64,000 nt of DNA from Bin75 sp965223955 (GTDB lineage Bacteria; Nitrospirota; Nitrospiria; Nitrospirales; UBA8639): contig OZ245029.1 of NCBI GenBank assembly GCA_965223955.1, forward strand, positions 558,001-622,000. The letters are read 5' to 3'. Positions 25,617 through 33,452 of the stretch are shown piece after piece (the first letter of the stretch is position 1; each line of letters opens with the position of its first letter). Under the pieces are notes generated by a model that made no database searches, was not told the DNA's origin, and saw nothing but the letters and a program-made list of their open reading frames with translations. Made by a program: the position numbers and the translations under genes.

Positions 25617-25904
25617 TTATCCTCTGTGGTAGTCGACAATCTCGATATTGAAAGCGTCGCCTTTACGAAACTCGAAGCAAATACGCCAGGGTCCGTTTAC
25701 GGTCATGGCCCATTGACCTTTGCGTTCACCCTTCAGTTTGTGTAGCCCAACGCTTTTGAGTGGACTCAGGTCTCGGAGCGTTTCGGCGGCATTCAGCGCC
25801 AGCAACAAATCGATGGCCATATCAACATCCAGACTACGGAAGCGGCTCGGCCGTTCTCCTTCCCAGATTTTGCGGCTCGCCGTGTTGCGCCATGACCGGA
25901 GCAT
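25617..25904 (-). CDS. higB: HigB (RelE-fold) toxin
   Basis: 95 residues with the HigB-2/RelE pattern: MLRSWRNTASRKIWEGE start, LRDLSPLKSVGLHKLKG, and WAMTVNGPWRICFEF leading to IEIVDYHRG. The family is a ribosome-dependent mRNA endonuclease. It heads the operon with higA. The pair is separated from the island's other genes by an IS and repeats. Confidence 0.9.
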   Translation of the reverse strand: MLRSWRNTASRKIWEGERPSRFRSLDVDMAIDLLLALNAAETLRDLSPLKSVGLHKLKGERKGQWAMTVNGPWRICFEFRKGDAFNIEIVDYHRG

Positions 25905-26040
25905 GGCAGAAACATACTACGCGGAGCGGTAAATCGCAATCGCTAAACGACGCTTAAGTCACCGCCGGCGAGTCGCGTACTTTCCTCAACAGTTCATACG
26001 GTACGCGCAAGGCCGCGCGAAGGGGGGAGGGGGAGGTCAG

Positions 26041-26070
26041 GACCGGGGCGCAGCTACGCCTGCAGGCGCC
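26041..26070 (+). repeat. Family A element, remnant (3' end only)
   Basis: GACCGGGGCGCAGCTACGCC followed by TGCAGGCGCC, the terminal arm of the element, then the GGCACCATGGGATGGTGC palindrome. Confidence 0.55.
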
Positions 26071-26146
26071 CTGGGGTGGCACCATGGGATGGTGCGTTAG
26101 AACTACGAAAGGCAAAGACCAAAGACAACTGCTAAAGGCAACGACG

Positions 26147-26176
26147 CTGGATCCCGGATCAAGTCCGGGATGACAG
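26147..26176 (+). repeat. Intergenic repeat, family B, short form
   Basis: CTGGATCCCGGATCAAGTCC followed by GGGATGACAG. Confidence 0.55.
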
Positions 26177-26331
26177 AAGGAGGGGGAAGGGCGAGGATGA
26201 CGGAGGGGGGGAAGGAGAGGCTTGGTGGTGCACAAAAGATTTTCTTGTGTGGTATTCTTGGCTGACGGGGCGGCTGGGGTGGGGGTTATCCTGGTTTGCC
26301 GGCGACTTACATGTTTTTTGGGAGGCTTGTG

Positions 26332-26976
26332 ATGGCTGAATTCGTTTCGACTTGTCCGCATTGCCATACGGAAAAGGTGGCTTTCAGTTCTCATGGGGAC
26401 AAGGAAGTCGTCCAGAATGAGAAAATTCTGTACTGGAACACGTTCTTTGTCTGTCGAAAGTGTGAGAAGGGGATTGTGGTCGAATTTTCTGAATCCAGCC
26501 ACATTGCCCCAACGCCACATAGTTATCGCGGCGATCCACAAGATTGTGGATATATTGTCCGCGCCATGTATCCGGCGCCCCAAAATATCGAGGCCCCGTA
26601 TGCGTTGCCGGAGGCTATCGCGAACGATTATATCGAGGCCGAAAAGAACTTGCAGCGCCGAAATTTTACGAGTGCCGGCATGATGTTTCGGCGAGTGCTT
26701 GAACGAGCCACCAAACACCTGGCGCCTGATGAGACAGGGAAACGATTGAAGGACCGCATTGCGTTGCTGGCCGAGCAGCATCGGATTACGCCCGAAGTGC
26801 GGGAATTGGCTGTGTGTCTCCGTGATGCCGGCACGGTGGCGGCGTATGAGGAAGAAGCCTATGACGAGATGGGCGCCACACAGATGAGAGATTTTACCCA
26901 CCTGTTTTTGATGTACACCTTCGCGCTGCCGCAGTTTGTTGACGATGCGCGGGCGAAAGGTGAACCACCCAAGTGA
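26332..26976 (+). CDS. DUF4145-domain protein
   Basis: 214 residues from ATG 26332 (preceded by GGGAGGCTTGTG). An N-terminal zinc ribbon (CPHC at ~7-10, CRKC at ~43-46) is followed by the DUF4145 helical part (EAEKNLQRRNFTSAGMMFRRVLE...LAVCLRDAGTVAAYEEE). DUF4145 is often joined to restriction or other defence proteins and is HEPN-like. It stands alone here between repeats. No partner effector is visible, so function is open. Confidence 0.75.
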   Translation: MAEFVSTCPHCHTEKVAFSSHGDKEVVQNEKILYWNTFFVCRKCEKGIVVEFSESSHIAPTPHSYRGDPQDCGYIVRAMYPAPQNIEAPYALPEAIANDYIEAEKNLQRRNFTSAGMMFRRVLERATKHLAPDETGKRLKDRIALLAEQHRITPEVRELAVCLRDAGTVAAYEEEAYDEMGATQMRDFTHLFLMYTFALPQFVDDARAKGEPPK

Positions 26977-27021
26977 TCCAGACGGTCATGGCTTTGGCCT
27001 GCCTCCTTTTTTGAGCAGGGG

Positions 27022-27189
27022 CTTGCGGGGTTTCGGCAAAAGGACCCAAAACCATGGGCGCCCGGGCGTGGCCCTTCGGGGGCCTTTGCCCCAGTCCCGT
27101 TTGTTTGGGCTGCGGAACTCGCTTTGCTCAGACAGTCCTCGCCGTACATTCAGATTCGGCACTGGGGCGCAGCCACGCCCGCAGGCGCC
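27022..27189 (+). repeat. Family A element, copy lacking the first hairpin
   Basis: CTTGCGGGGTTTCGGCAAAA runs straight into the AAAGGACCC arm, skipping about 30 nt, then GGCGCCCGGGCGTGGCCC through to CGCCCGCAGGCGCC. The deletion is clean between two TTTCGG repeats. Confidence 0.8.
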
Positions 27190-27388
27190 TTGAGGTGGCG
27201 CCATGTGATGGCGGGGCTATAACGACCAAAGACAACGACGGGATTCCTCGCGTTGCTCGGACTGACCGCGGAGGCTTTCGCCGTCTTCCCCTTGCTTTGT
27301 TTTCTCATCGTCGGTCAACCTTGCTTGCTTGTCCTGAGGCCGTTCCGTTATGGTGACCGCATTTTTTCTTACCCAACGAGGAGCCATC

Positions 27389-27967
27389 ATGCCCAGACAC
27401 AAGGAATTCGACGTCGACGTGGCTCTGGACCAGGCCATGCAGGCGTTCTGGTCCCGTGGCTATGAGGCCACGTCCTTAAACGATCTTCTGGACCGTATGC
27501 AGATCCTGCGCACCAGTCTGTATAACGCGTTCGGTGGCAAACGCGCCCTCTTCCTCACGGTGTTGCGCCGATACGCCGGCATCCGCCGGGCCGAGACCCG
27601 CGCGCTGGCGACGACGTTTTCCCCCCGCCACGCCATCCTTCGCTTTTTCCAGGATGCCGTCACTCCGGTGATTGACCATGGGGCCCGCGATGGGTGTTTT
27701 CTGGTCAATACGTCCCTGGAGGTGGCGGCGATCGTCCGCGAGGCTTTCGTCCACCTGAAGCACACCTTCTTTTGCAAACTGGTCGTCCAAGGCCAAGCCC
27801 GCGGCGAGATTGCGCCGTCGGTGATGCCGACTTCGACCGCGCGGGCCTTGCTGAGCCAGTTTGTCGGGTTACGGGTGCTCTCCCGCAGCTGCACTGAGAA
27901 GCACTTGCTGCAGTCAATCGCGCACCAGGCGGAGGCGCTGTTGCCCCCCGGTGAGCTGGCCGCCTAG
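27389..27967 (+). CDS. TetR/AcrR family transcriptional regulator
   Basis: 192 residues from ATG 27389 after GAGGAGCCATC. The N-terminal helix-turn-helix (FDVDVALDQAMQAFWSRGYE, SLNDLLDRMQILRTSLYNAFG) is classic TetR; the C-terminal ligand domain has the TetR_C_16-like DGCFLVNTSLEVA. Such repressors bind small molecules and usually control a neighbouring enzyme or efflux gene, but here both neighbours are repeats. The regulated target is unknown. Confidence 0.88.
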   Translation: MPRHKEFDVDVALDQAMQAFWSRGYEATSLNDLLDRMQILRTSLYNAFGGKRALFLTVLRRYAGIRRAETRALATTFSPRHAILRFFQDAVTPVIDHGARDGCFLVNTSLEVAAIVREAFVHLKHTFFCKLVVQGQARGEIAPSVMPTSTARALLSQFVGLRVLSRSCTEKHLLQSIAHQAEALLPPGELAA

Positions 27968-28061
27968 CCTGTCGCCTCTTCTCTCGCTTTCTCCGGTTGA
28001 TTGCTTCACGACCCGTCTACGCCCGGCCCGGCGCTGGTGTTGTCTTGGGGTGCGGGAGGGG

Positions 28062-28272
28062 CTTGCGGGGTTATATTTGCGGGGTTGCGGCCCCGCGCGA
28101 CGCGGTCCTTTTGTTTCGGCAAAAGGACCCAAAACCATTGGCGCCCGGGCGTGGCCCTTCGGGTGCCTTTGCCCCAGTCCCGTTTGTTTGGGCTGCGGAA
28201 CTCGCTTCGCTCAGACAGTCCTCGCCCCCAACTCGAATTCGGGACCGGGGCGCTGCCACGCCCGCAGGCGCC
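28062..28272 (+). repeat. Family A ~200-nt element, copy with a small internal duplication
   Basis: Begins CTTGCGGGG, has an extra TTATATTTGCGGGG, then the standard order to CGCCCGCAGGCGCC. The first hairpin arm has compensatory-looking changes (GGCCCCGCGCGACGCGGTCC). Confidence 0.8.
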
Positions 28273-28275
28273 CTG

Positions 28276-29131
28276 GGATGCTGGGGTACATATGCCTCTA
28301 CCTCCCCTCACCCCTCCTTACAAAAGAGGGGGAATAGCGGCATGAGGCATGTCCCTGGCTTTGACCAGGGATGCCGCGGCTACCACTGCACAAAGATTCT
28401 GGATCCCCGATCGGGTCGGGGTTGACGGATTTGGGAATAGCGGATTCCTTCCTTCGACCGACCCTTCGCAAAACTCAGGGCGTACTCAGGACAGGCGCTT
28501 CCTTCGGGATGACAGTTGGAGGGGGCGGGTGTCCGGACTCTCTTCTTTGTGCCGCAGGCTCCGGTGTTCGCGACCCGTGACGGCCACTCGCTCCATGGTT
28601 ATTTTCTTGTTTCCAGCATACTTATCCCAAAATGGGGGATGCTGAAAGATAGAGGTGGCTGCGGAGCTTGGGGCGCGCTGGTTGCCTGTTTTTTGTGCGC
28701 GCCCGGGCCGGCCGGTCGGTTTCGGGGTGGTGCGCGCTGATTCATTCTTTTTTTTGGTGCGCACCCGGGCCGGACGGTTGGTTGGGGTGGGGTGAGGCGA
28801 GTCCCCTCACCCCTGCCATCTCCGCCTTCTCCCTCCCCTTCGCCCCTCCGAGAAGTAGATCGCGCCATGAGATGATGCGGCTACAATTGCTAAGACACTA
28901 CGAGATCCTTCACTTCGTTCAGGATGACAGAGGGGGGAAAGGCGGGGATGACTGAAGGGGGAAAAAGGGAGAGGTGAGAAGCGGCATGAGGTGGCGGGGG
29001 GGAGGGCGGGGACGCTTTTATTTTTTTCACTGGAATGGATCGCGGTGAAGAGGAGGCGGCGTTGAGCGCCGCCTCCCACAACGATGTCTGACAGGACGAT
29101 CACGGACAGCCAGATGAGCGCTGGTGACTGA
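28276..29131. other. Gene-free repeat mosaic
   Basis: No supported gene. It contains a family D palindrome (28294-28333), a short family B copy (28399-28428), an operator-like motif (28615-28648), two imperfect direct repeats with GCCCGGGCCGG cores (about 28697-28738 and 28758-28797), a GCGCCATGAGATGATGCGGC palindrome (28862) and a family C copy (28903-28930). The long frames here are shadows of this GC-rich repeat DNA. Confidence 0.6.
28615..28648 (+). repeat. Operator-like motif, copy 1
   Basis: AGCATACTTATCCCAAAATG followed by GGGGATGCTGAAAG; an inverted ATCCCA/TGGGGAT core. A second copy (three mismatches) lies before the XRE gene at 31205-31238. No gene follows this copy. Confidence 0.5.
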
Positions 29132-29335
29132 CTAGCACAGTCCTCCTTCTTGAGGAAGACGCCCCTCACCCTCATAGATCGGGGCATGCGTCCAGTTCTT
29201 CACCAACAGGATCGATAGCAGGCATTCCCGTTTGTGCGGATAGCCCCGTTTCGAGACGGCGATGGTCTTATACGTGCTCGTCCGAAAGACCCATCGCCAT
29301 TCCTGTTGATCGTCCAAATACACACGGTAATGCAT
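29132..29335 (-). CDS. YegP-like (DUF1508-type) small protein
   Basis: 67 residues from ATG 29335, decided by AGGAGGG 5 bases upstream. The pattern MHYRVYLDDQQEWRWVFRTS, then KTIAVSKRGYPHKREC and VKNWTHAPIYE is that of the YegP beta-alpha unit (W...xIA.S.xGY..k..c...i). Relatives are stress-linked in some bacteria but of unproven function. Its promoter (29384-29420) carries the ATACGTATTGACA motif shared with the CoiA-like gene. Confidence 0.65.
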   Translation of the reverse strand: MHYRVYLDDQQEWRWVFRTSTYKTIAVSKRGYPHKRECLLSILLVKNWTHAPIYEGEGRLPQEGGLC

Positions 29336-29383
29336 TGAAACCCTCCTGCGAATTGAATGAGGTTGATGTGATATAGGAGGCGT

Positions 29384-29420
29384 ACTATACAAAACATGTC
29401 GTACTTGTCAATACGTATGA
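29384..29420 (-). promoter_or_regulatory. Promoter with ATACGTATTGACA operator, before the YegP-like gene
   Basis: Minus strand: ATACGTAT overlapping TTGACA (29411-29406), 16-bp spacer, TATAGT (29389-29384). The YegP-like gene starts 49 bases downstream behind AGGAGGG. The layout is the same as at 12503-12540. Confidence 0.65.
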
Positions 29421-29586
29421 ACCGGAACGGTTATTCCAAGTCAAACCGGACTTTTCGATCAACAATTGACTGGGGAAAACCAACCAGTCAGTCTCTTTTT
29501 CTCCTTCGCGTCTCGTGAAGCGCAGGGCCTGGCACGGCTTGCGGCGTTAGGTCTCTCTAACCCCTTCAAATACCAAAACACAGGCT

Positions 29587-29616
29587 CTGGATCCCCGATC
29601 GGGTCGGGGATGACGG
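29587..29616 (+). repeat. Intergenic repeat, family B, short form
   Basis: CTGGATCCCCGATCGGGTCG followed by GGGATGACGG, directly before a family A element. Confidence 0.55.
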
Positions 29617-29628
29617 AAGGGGGAGGGT

Positions 29629-29825
29629 CTTGCGGGGGTTCGGCCCCGCACGCCGAGGTCCTTTTGTTTCGGCAAAAGGACCCAAAACCATGGGCGCCCG
29701 GGCGTGGCCCTTCGGGGGCCTTTGCCCCGGTCCCGTTTGCTTGGGCTGCGGAACTCGCTTCGCTCAGACAGTCCTCGCCCCCACATCGAATTCGGGACCG
29801 GGGCGCAGCCACGCCCGCAGGCGCC
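29629..29825 (+). repeat. Family A ~200-nt element (full copy)
   Basis: Same order as at 9731; CCGGTCCCG/CGGGACCGG inner arm here, ending CGCCCGCAGGCGCC. It abuts the 3' end of the MBL-fold gene. Confidence 0.85.
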
Positions 29826-29861
29826 CTGAGGTGGCGGCATGGGATGGCGCGGGTGCGTTTG

Positions 29862-30749
29862 TTATTCGGGTCGCCAGGGGAATGGGCCCATCCAGTCGTC
29901 CAGGAGGATTCGCCAGGCGTTCATGGGTAGCCATTCTTTGTACATCCACCAATCTTTGTATTTGGGTAGCTGGACGACACTCGGGATCGTCATCGGGTTT
30001 GTGCCTTTTTTGAATTCCGCATAGATCGCGCCCCGCAGGTCCTGGACGAATTGGATGTAGTCCGTGACGTCCTGCTTGGTGCCCCCCAGTAACGGCTGCG
30101 CTTTGCCGCTGTGCGCATAGACGGCTTTGTCGAATTCCATTTGCTCGATTTCTTTTAACGAGCGCTCCCATTCTTTGATGTTGAAGTCCGGCACAATATT
30201 GAACAGGACGGCGTGCGGGTCGACGAGGTCGGCTATGTAGGCGATTTGTTGTTTGGGCAATAGAAAGACGGTCATGCCCAGTCCATGGTTCATGCCTAAG
30301 TAGTGCAGTTCGAGGACGGTGCCGCCCAGGGTGATGTCTTTTCGTTTTCCCGCCCAGCTTTGGTCGGGCACCATCATGTCAGGTCCGGTGTTCGCTTTCA
30401 TCCATCGATAGGCTTCTTCATGGGCCATTACGGTGGCGCCGGCGTCGTGAAACACTTTGCCGCCACTTGCATGGTCCCAGTGGTTGTGGCTGTGCAGGAG
30501 ATATCGAATGGGCTTGTCCGTGATCGCCTTGATGGCGCCGACCATGTCTTTCGCGTGGTTGGTGTTTACCGATTCAATGGCGATGACTCCTTCGTCCGTG
30601 ACCACGAACATCGAGAAATAGGCATTCGCGGGGTTCCCGAAGCTATACACTCCCTTGCTGATCTCGGCTGTATGCGGGGGTAGTGTTTCGGCAAACGCGG
30701 CGCCGGCGCATACGATTGTCATCATCAGAATGCTCATCATCCTTTTCAT
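29862..30749 (-). CDS. Periplasmic MBL-fold metallohydrolase
   Basis: 295 residues from ATG 30749, preceded by AAAGGAGTC. A signal peptide (hydrophobic 5-18, AFA-ET) sends it to the periplasm. The metal motif HSHNHWDH (HxHxDH type) is at ~89-96, with further ligands in GMNHGLG, IADLVDPH and VYAHSG. The family hydrolyses esters, lactones or similar bonds with two zinc ions. It resembles the uncharacterised alkyl-sulfatase/SoxH-like branch more than beta-lactamases. No operon partner; function is otherwise open. Confidence 0.85.
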   Translation of the reverse strand: MKRMMSILMMTIVCAGAAFAETLPPHTAEISKGVYSFGNPANAYFSMFVVTDEGVIAIESVNTNHAKDMVGAIKAITDKPIRYLLHSHNHWDHASGGKVFHDAGATVMAHEEAYRWMKANTGPDMMVPDQSWAGKRKDITLGGTVLELHYLGMNHGLGMTVFLLPKQQIAYIADLVDPHAVLFNIVPDFNIKEWERSLKEIEQMEFDKAVYAHSGKAQPLLGGTKQDVTDYIQFVQDLRGAIYAEFKKGTNPMTIPSVVQLPKYKDWWMYKEWLPMNAWRILLDDWMGPFPWRPE

Positions 30750-30853
30750 GCTGCTGACTCCTTTCTTGTCGTTGGGTGTTACCGGGATCGTCATTTTTGA
30801 TTGATGAAATTATAGCCGCTGTGGTGGCGGTGGGTAAAGGAGGAGGGGGAGGT

Positions 30854-31050
30854 TTTGCGGGGTTTCGGCCCCGCACGACGAGGTCCTTTTGTTTCGGCAA
30901 AAGGACCCAAAACCATTGGCGCCCGGGCGTGGCCCTCCGGGTGGCAGCGCCCCAGTCCCGATTTCTTGGGCTGCGGAACTCGCTTCGCTCAGACAGTCCT
31001 CGCCCCCAACTCGAATTCGGGACTGGGGCGCTGCCTCGCCCGCAGGCGCC
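30854..31050 (+). repeat. Family A ~200-nt element (full copy)
   Basis: Begins TTGCGGGGTTTCGGCCCCGC and ends CGCCCGCAGGCGCC; the middle has GCAGCGCCCCAGTCCCG, pairing with CGGGACTGGGGCGCTGC near the end, a clear compensatory arm. Confidence 0.85.
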
Positions 31051-31204
31051 TTGAGGTGGCGCCATGGGATGGCGGGGGTATGAAGATAAAGGCAACGACA
31101 AAAAACGAGATCCTTCGCGTTGCTCAGGATGACAGAGGGGGGAGGTTTTGCGGGGTTTCGGGACGGGTGGGAGCCGTAAGTAATAGGTTAATTTTTTCTA
31201 ATCA

Positions 31205-31238
31205 AGCATACTTATACCAAAGTGGGGGATACTGAAAG
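31205..31238 (+). promoter_or_regulatory. Operator-like motif before the XRE gene, copy 2
   Basis: AGCATACTTATACCAAAGTG followed by GGGGATACTGAAAG, 21 bases before the XRE regulator start. Matches 28615-28648 at 31 of 34 positions; the preceding AT-rich stretch is also similar. A candidate self-regulatory site. Confidence 0.45.
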
Positions 31239-31258
31239 TAGGAGGTTGATAGCCATTT

Positions 31259-31645
31259 ATGAACACTTTGACCGATAGAATTCGAGCCGCCCGGGTAGAG
31301 GCGGGCTTGTCCCAAACTGATGTTGCCAAGGCGCTCCGCATCTCGGCTTCTGCGGTCAATCAGTGGGAACACGGCTTCACCAAAAACATTAAATTGGACC
31401 ATTTCTTCGCCCTCGCCAAGTTGCTGGGACAAGACCCGCGATGGCTGGCCACCGGCAAGGCCCCCTCCCGCATGCGAGAGATCGCAGCGACGCCGCCGGC
31501 CCCGAATTTTCCCGCCCCCACCGGCGACGAACGCGCTTTGCTTCACTGTGTTCGCCAAATGCCCAACACCCTCCGAAAACTGGTGCTGCGGCTCCTGAGA
31601 GAGCTGAGCAACCTCTACATTTCGCTTAACAAAGCCAGCGACTGA
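31259..31645 (+). CDS. XRE-family transcriptional regulator
   Basis: 128 residues. The N-terminal Cro/C1 helix-turn-helix is unmistakable (RIRAARVEAGLSQTDVAKAL, SASAVNQWEHG, and LAKLLGQDPRWLATG). The C-terminal ~60 residues end in a leucine-rich helix (LRKLVLRLLRELSNLYISL), probably for dimerisation. AGGAGG lies 13 bases before the ATG, rather far. The 34-bp motif just upstream is a likely autoregulatory operator because it recurs at 28615. No neighbouring toxin is evident. Confidence 0.85.
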   Translation: MNTLTDRIRAARVEAGLSQTDVAKALRISASAVNQWEHGFTKNIKLDHFFALAKLLGQDPRWLATGKAPSRMREIAATPPAPNFPAPTGDERALLHCVRQMPNTLRKLVLRLLRELSNLYISLNKASD

Positions 31646-31674
31646 GATTGGGGCGTACTTGGGGCAAGGGTCTT

Positions 31675-31718
31675 CTTGCGGGTTTCGGCCCCGGGGCGCA
31701 GCCACGCCCGCAGGCGCC
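31675..31718 (+). repeat. Family A element, internally deleted copy
   Basis: CTTGCGGGTTTCGGCCCCGG joined to GGCGCAGCCACGCCCGCAGG CGCC; the central part is missing. Confidence 0.65.
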
Positions 31719-31886
31719 GGGGGAGCAAAGAGGCCGGGCCGCATGAGATGCGGCCCCTACGACTACTACAAAGGCAAAGACCAAAGACGAGATCCTTCGC
31801 GTTGCTCAGGATGACAGAAGGGGGGAGGTTCTTGCGGGGGGGGCGCCATGAGATGGCGTGGAGGTGAAGGCAGGAAAAGACAAAGG

Positions 31887-31954
31887 CTCTGGATCCTCGT
31901 AGATTGCCTGGATCCCCGATTACCAACGTCGGGGACAAGCGTCGAGGATGACAG
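31887..31954 (+). repeat. Intergenic repeat, family B
   Basis: CTCTGGATCCTCGTAGATTG, then CCTGGATCCCCGATTACCAA, then CGTCGGGGACAAGCGTCGAG ending in GATGACAG. Confidence 0.65.
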
Positions 31955-31988
31955 ATTGGGGGGAGGGGAAGAGGAGGGCGGGGGGGTC

Positions 31989-33155
31989 TTAGTTGCCGGA
32001 TGTTTTGAGGAGGTCTTGGGGTTTTTTGAGGATGGCCTCGGCGCGGAATTTTGGGATGACGTAGACCCATTCGGCGACTTTTTTATTCAGGGCTTGGATT
32101 TCGGCTTTGACTTCCGGTTCCGGTTTTATCCTGGGTTGCTCGGGTTTGGCGGGGTCTTCTTTGTCTTGCGCTTTTGGTTCGGTTTGCCCGTCGGCTTGGG
32201 GGGCTGGTTCTTCTTCTGGTTCGGGGGCTTCTTCGGGTTCGGGTTTCCAGATCAGGCCGGCCTTGAATGCCGCCGAGATTTGCACGTAATCCTTTTCGTC
32301 TTTTCGAAGCACTTTCACCGTCCCTTCGAGGCCGTCGAAGGTTTCGAACACGGCGGTCACGACCGGTTGCTGGTCGAACGGGATCTCGCTCCGCGGGTTG
32401 ACGTCGTCCAACGACAGGGACGCGACGGTGGACACCACGTTGTTCACGGTGAATTGCGATTGCAGTTCCAGGCCTGCGGGTCGATTGACCATGTGATAGT
32501 CGAGATCCGCCGGCTTGGGTTTTTCCACTACCAGCCGGGTCCCATCCGGGTGGATTACGCGCATGCGCCGCACTCGTTTCGTTTCGATCCGGATGAGTTC
32601 CTTGTCCAACCATTCACCGGGATTCTTTTCGATCGAGAGTTTTCCCATCGCCAGCCAGGTCTGCGGGTTCCCGGGTTTGCGGATAAACATTTCCTTTTGC
32701 TCGCTGTTGCCTTTGGCCGGTCGATCATTGCCGATGATGACTTCGGCCAGGGTGTTTCCCGCCGCATCCTTGAGTGTCACGCCCGTGGACAACGATCCTT
32801 CCGCGTCCACGTCCTGTACCCCCAGCTTTTCGTAGTGTTCCGGTTTTCGGGTTTTCGGTTCGAGTATTTTGAGTTCCGCGAGACCGATGAGGGTTTCTCG
32901 TACTTTTCCCAGATCTGCCGGGTAATCGTGTTTCTCTTTGACGCGCCATGAATCGTCTTCCTGGTGAACCGTGATCGTTCCGCTTTGCGTCGATATGCGC
33001 ATTTCAGCCACGTCGTTTATGGTCGTCTTCAAGACCGGGAAGACGGGTTGTCCTGTTTGTGGGGACGTGGCGTCTTTTCGTTGGGAGACGAATACCGTCA
33101 CGGCAATCAGGATGGCCGCGATGACGGCCAGGGTGCTGAGGGTTTTGAGCGTCAT
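31989..33155 (-). CDS. DUF4340-domain protein of a GldG-type ABC operon
   Basis: 388 residues. A membrane anchor (residues 5-23) is followed by DUF4340 repeats (VAEMRISTQSGTITVHQEDD at ~50, IIGNDRPAKGN, VVEKPKPADLDYHM) and an acidic, proline-rich stretch (EPEEAPEPEEEPAPQ) before the last helix. DUF4340 genes regularly follow gldG-like genes. Here a 298-bp gap with repeats separates it from the GldG-like gene, and the repeats probably invaded the operon. Likely an extracytoplasmic accessory subunit of the transporter; its exact role is unknown. Confidence 0.8.
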   Translation of the reverse strand: MTLKTLSTLAVIAAILIAVTVFVSQRKDATSPQTGQPVFPVLKTTINDVAEMRISTQSGTITVHQEDDSWRVKEKHDYPADLGKVRETLIGLAELKILEPKTRKPEHYEKLGVQDVDAEGSLSTGVTLKDAAGNTLAEVIIGNDRPAKGNSEQKEMFIRKPGNPQTWLAMGKLSIEKNPGEWLDKELIRIETKRVRRMRVIHPDGTRLVVEKPKPADLDYHMVNRPAGLELQSQFTVNNVVSTVASLSLDDVNPRSEIPFDQQPVVTAVFETFDGLEGTVKVLRKDEKDYVQISAAFKAGLIWKPEPEEAPEPEEEPAPQADGQTEPKAQDKEDPAKPEQPRIKPEPEVKAEIQALNKKVAEWVYVIPKFRAEAILKKPQDLLKTSGN

Positions 33156-33316
33156 GGTGTTGGGATGACTCCACTCATTCGTTGATGGTTTCCTCCCTCA
33201 CCCCGTCCCCCCGATTAAAAATGTCGGGGGCTTCGCCTAATTTCAGACTAGGGGAGAGGGAGGAAACGGCGCCATGAGATGGCGCGGCTACGACTACAAA
33301 AAACAAAGGCAAAGAC

Positions 33317-33397
33317 TCTGGATCCCCGATCGGAGTCGGGGATGACAGAGGGGGAAAAGCAGAGACTACGAGATCCTTCACTTCGTTCAGGATGACA
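33317..33397 (+). repeat. Family B and C repeats between operon genes
   Basis: CTCTGGATCCCCGATCGGAG and TCGGGGATGACAG (33317-33347), then a family C copy GAGATCCTTCACTTCGTTCA (33370-33397). The rest of 33156-33452 also holds a GGCGCCATGAGATGGCGC palindrome (33270) and no gene. Confidence 0.6.
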
Positions 33398-33452
33398 ATT
33401 ATGGTGCGGGTAGGCGCTGATTCTGTCAACGAATGAGTGACCATCTACTTTC

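Noticed and set aside
26859..31101. Minus-strand frames with LSERSEFRSPSKRD
   Set aside because: Translation of family A elements, found in every copy; no start signals or codon bias.
31848..32951. A 367-codon plus-strand frame
   Set aside because: Composition dominated by G, F and V from reading the antisense of the DUF4340 gene.
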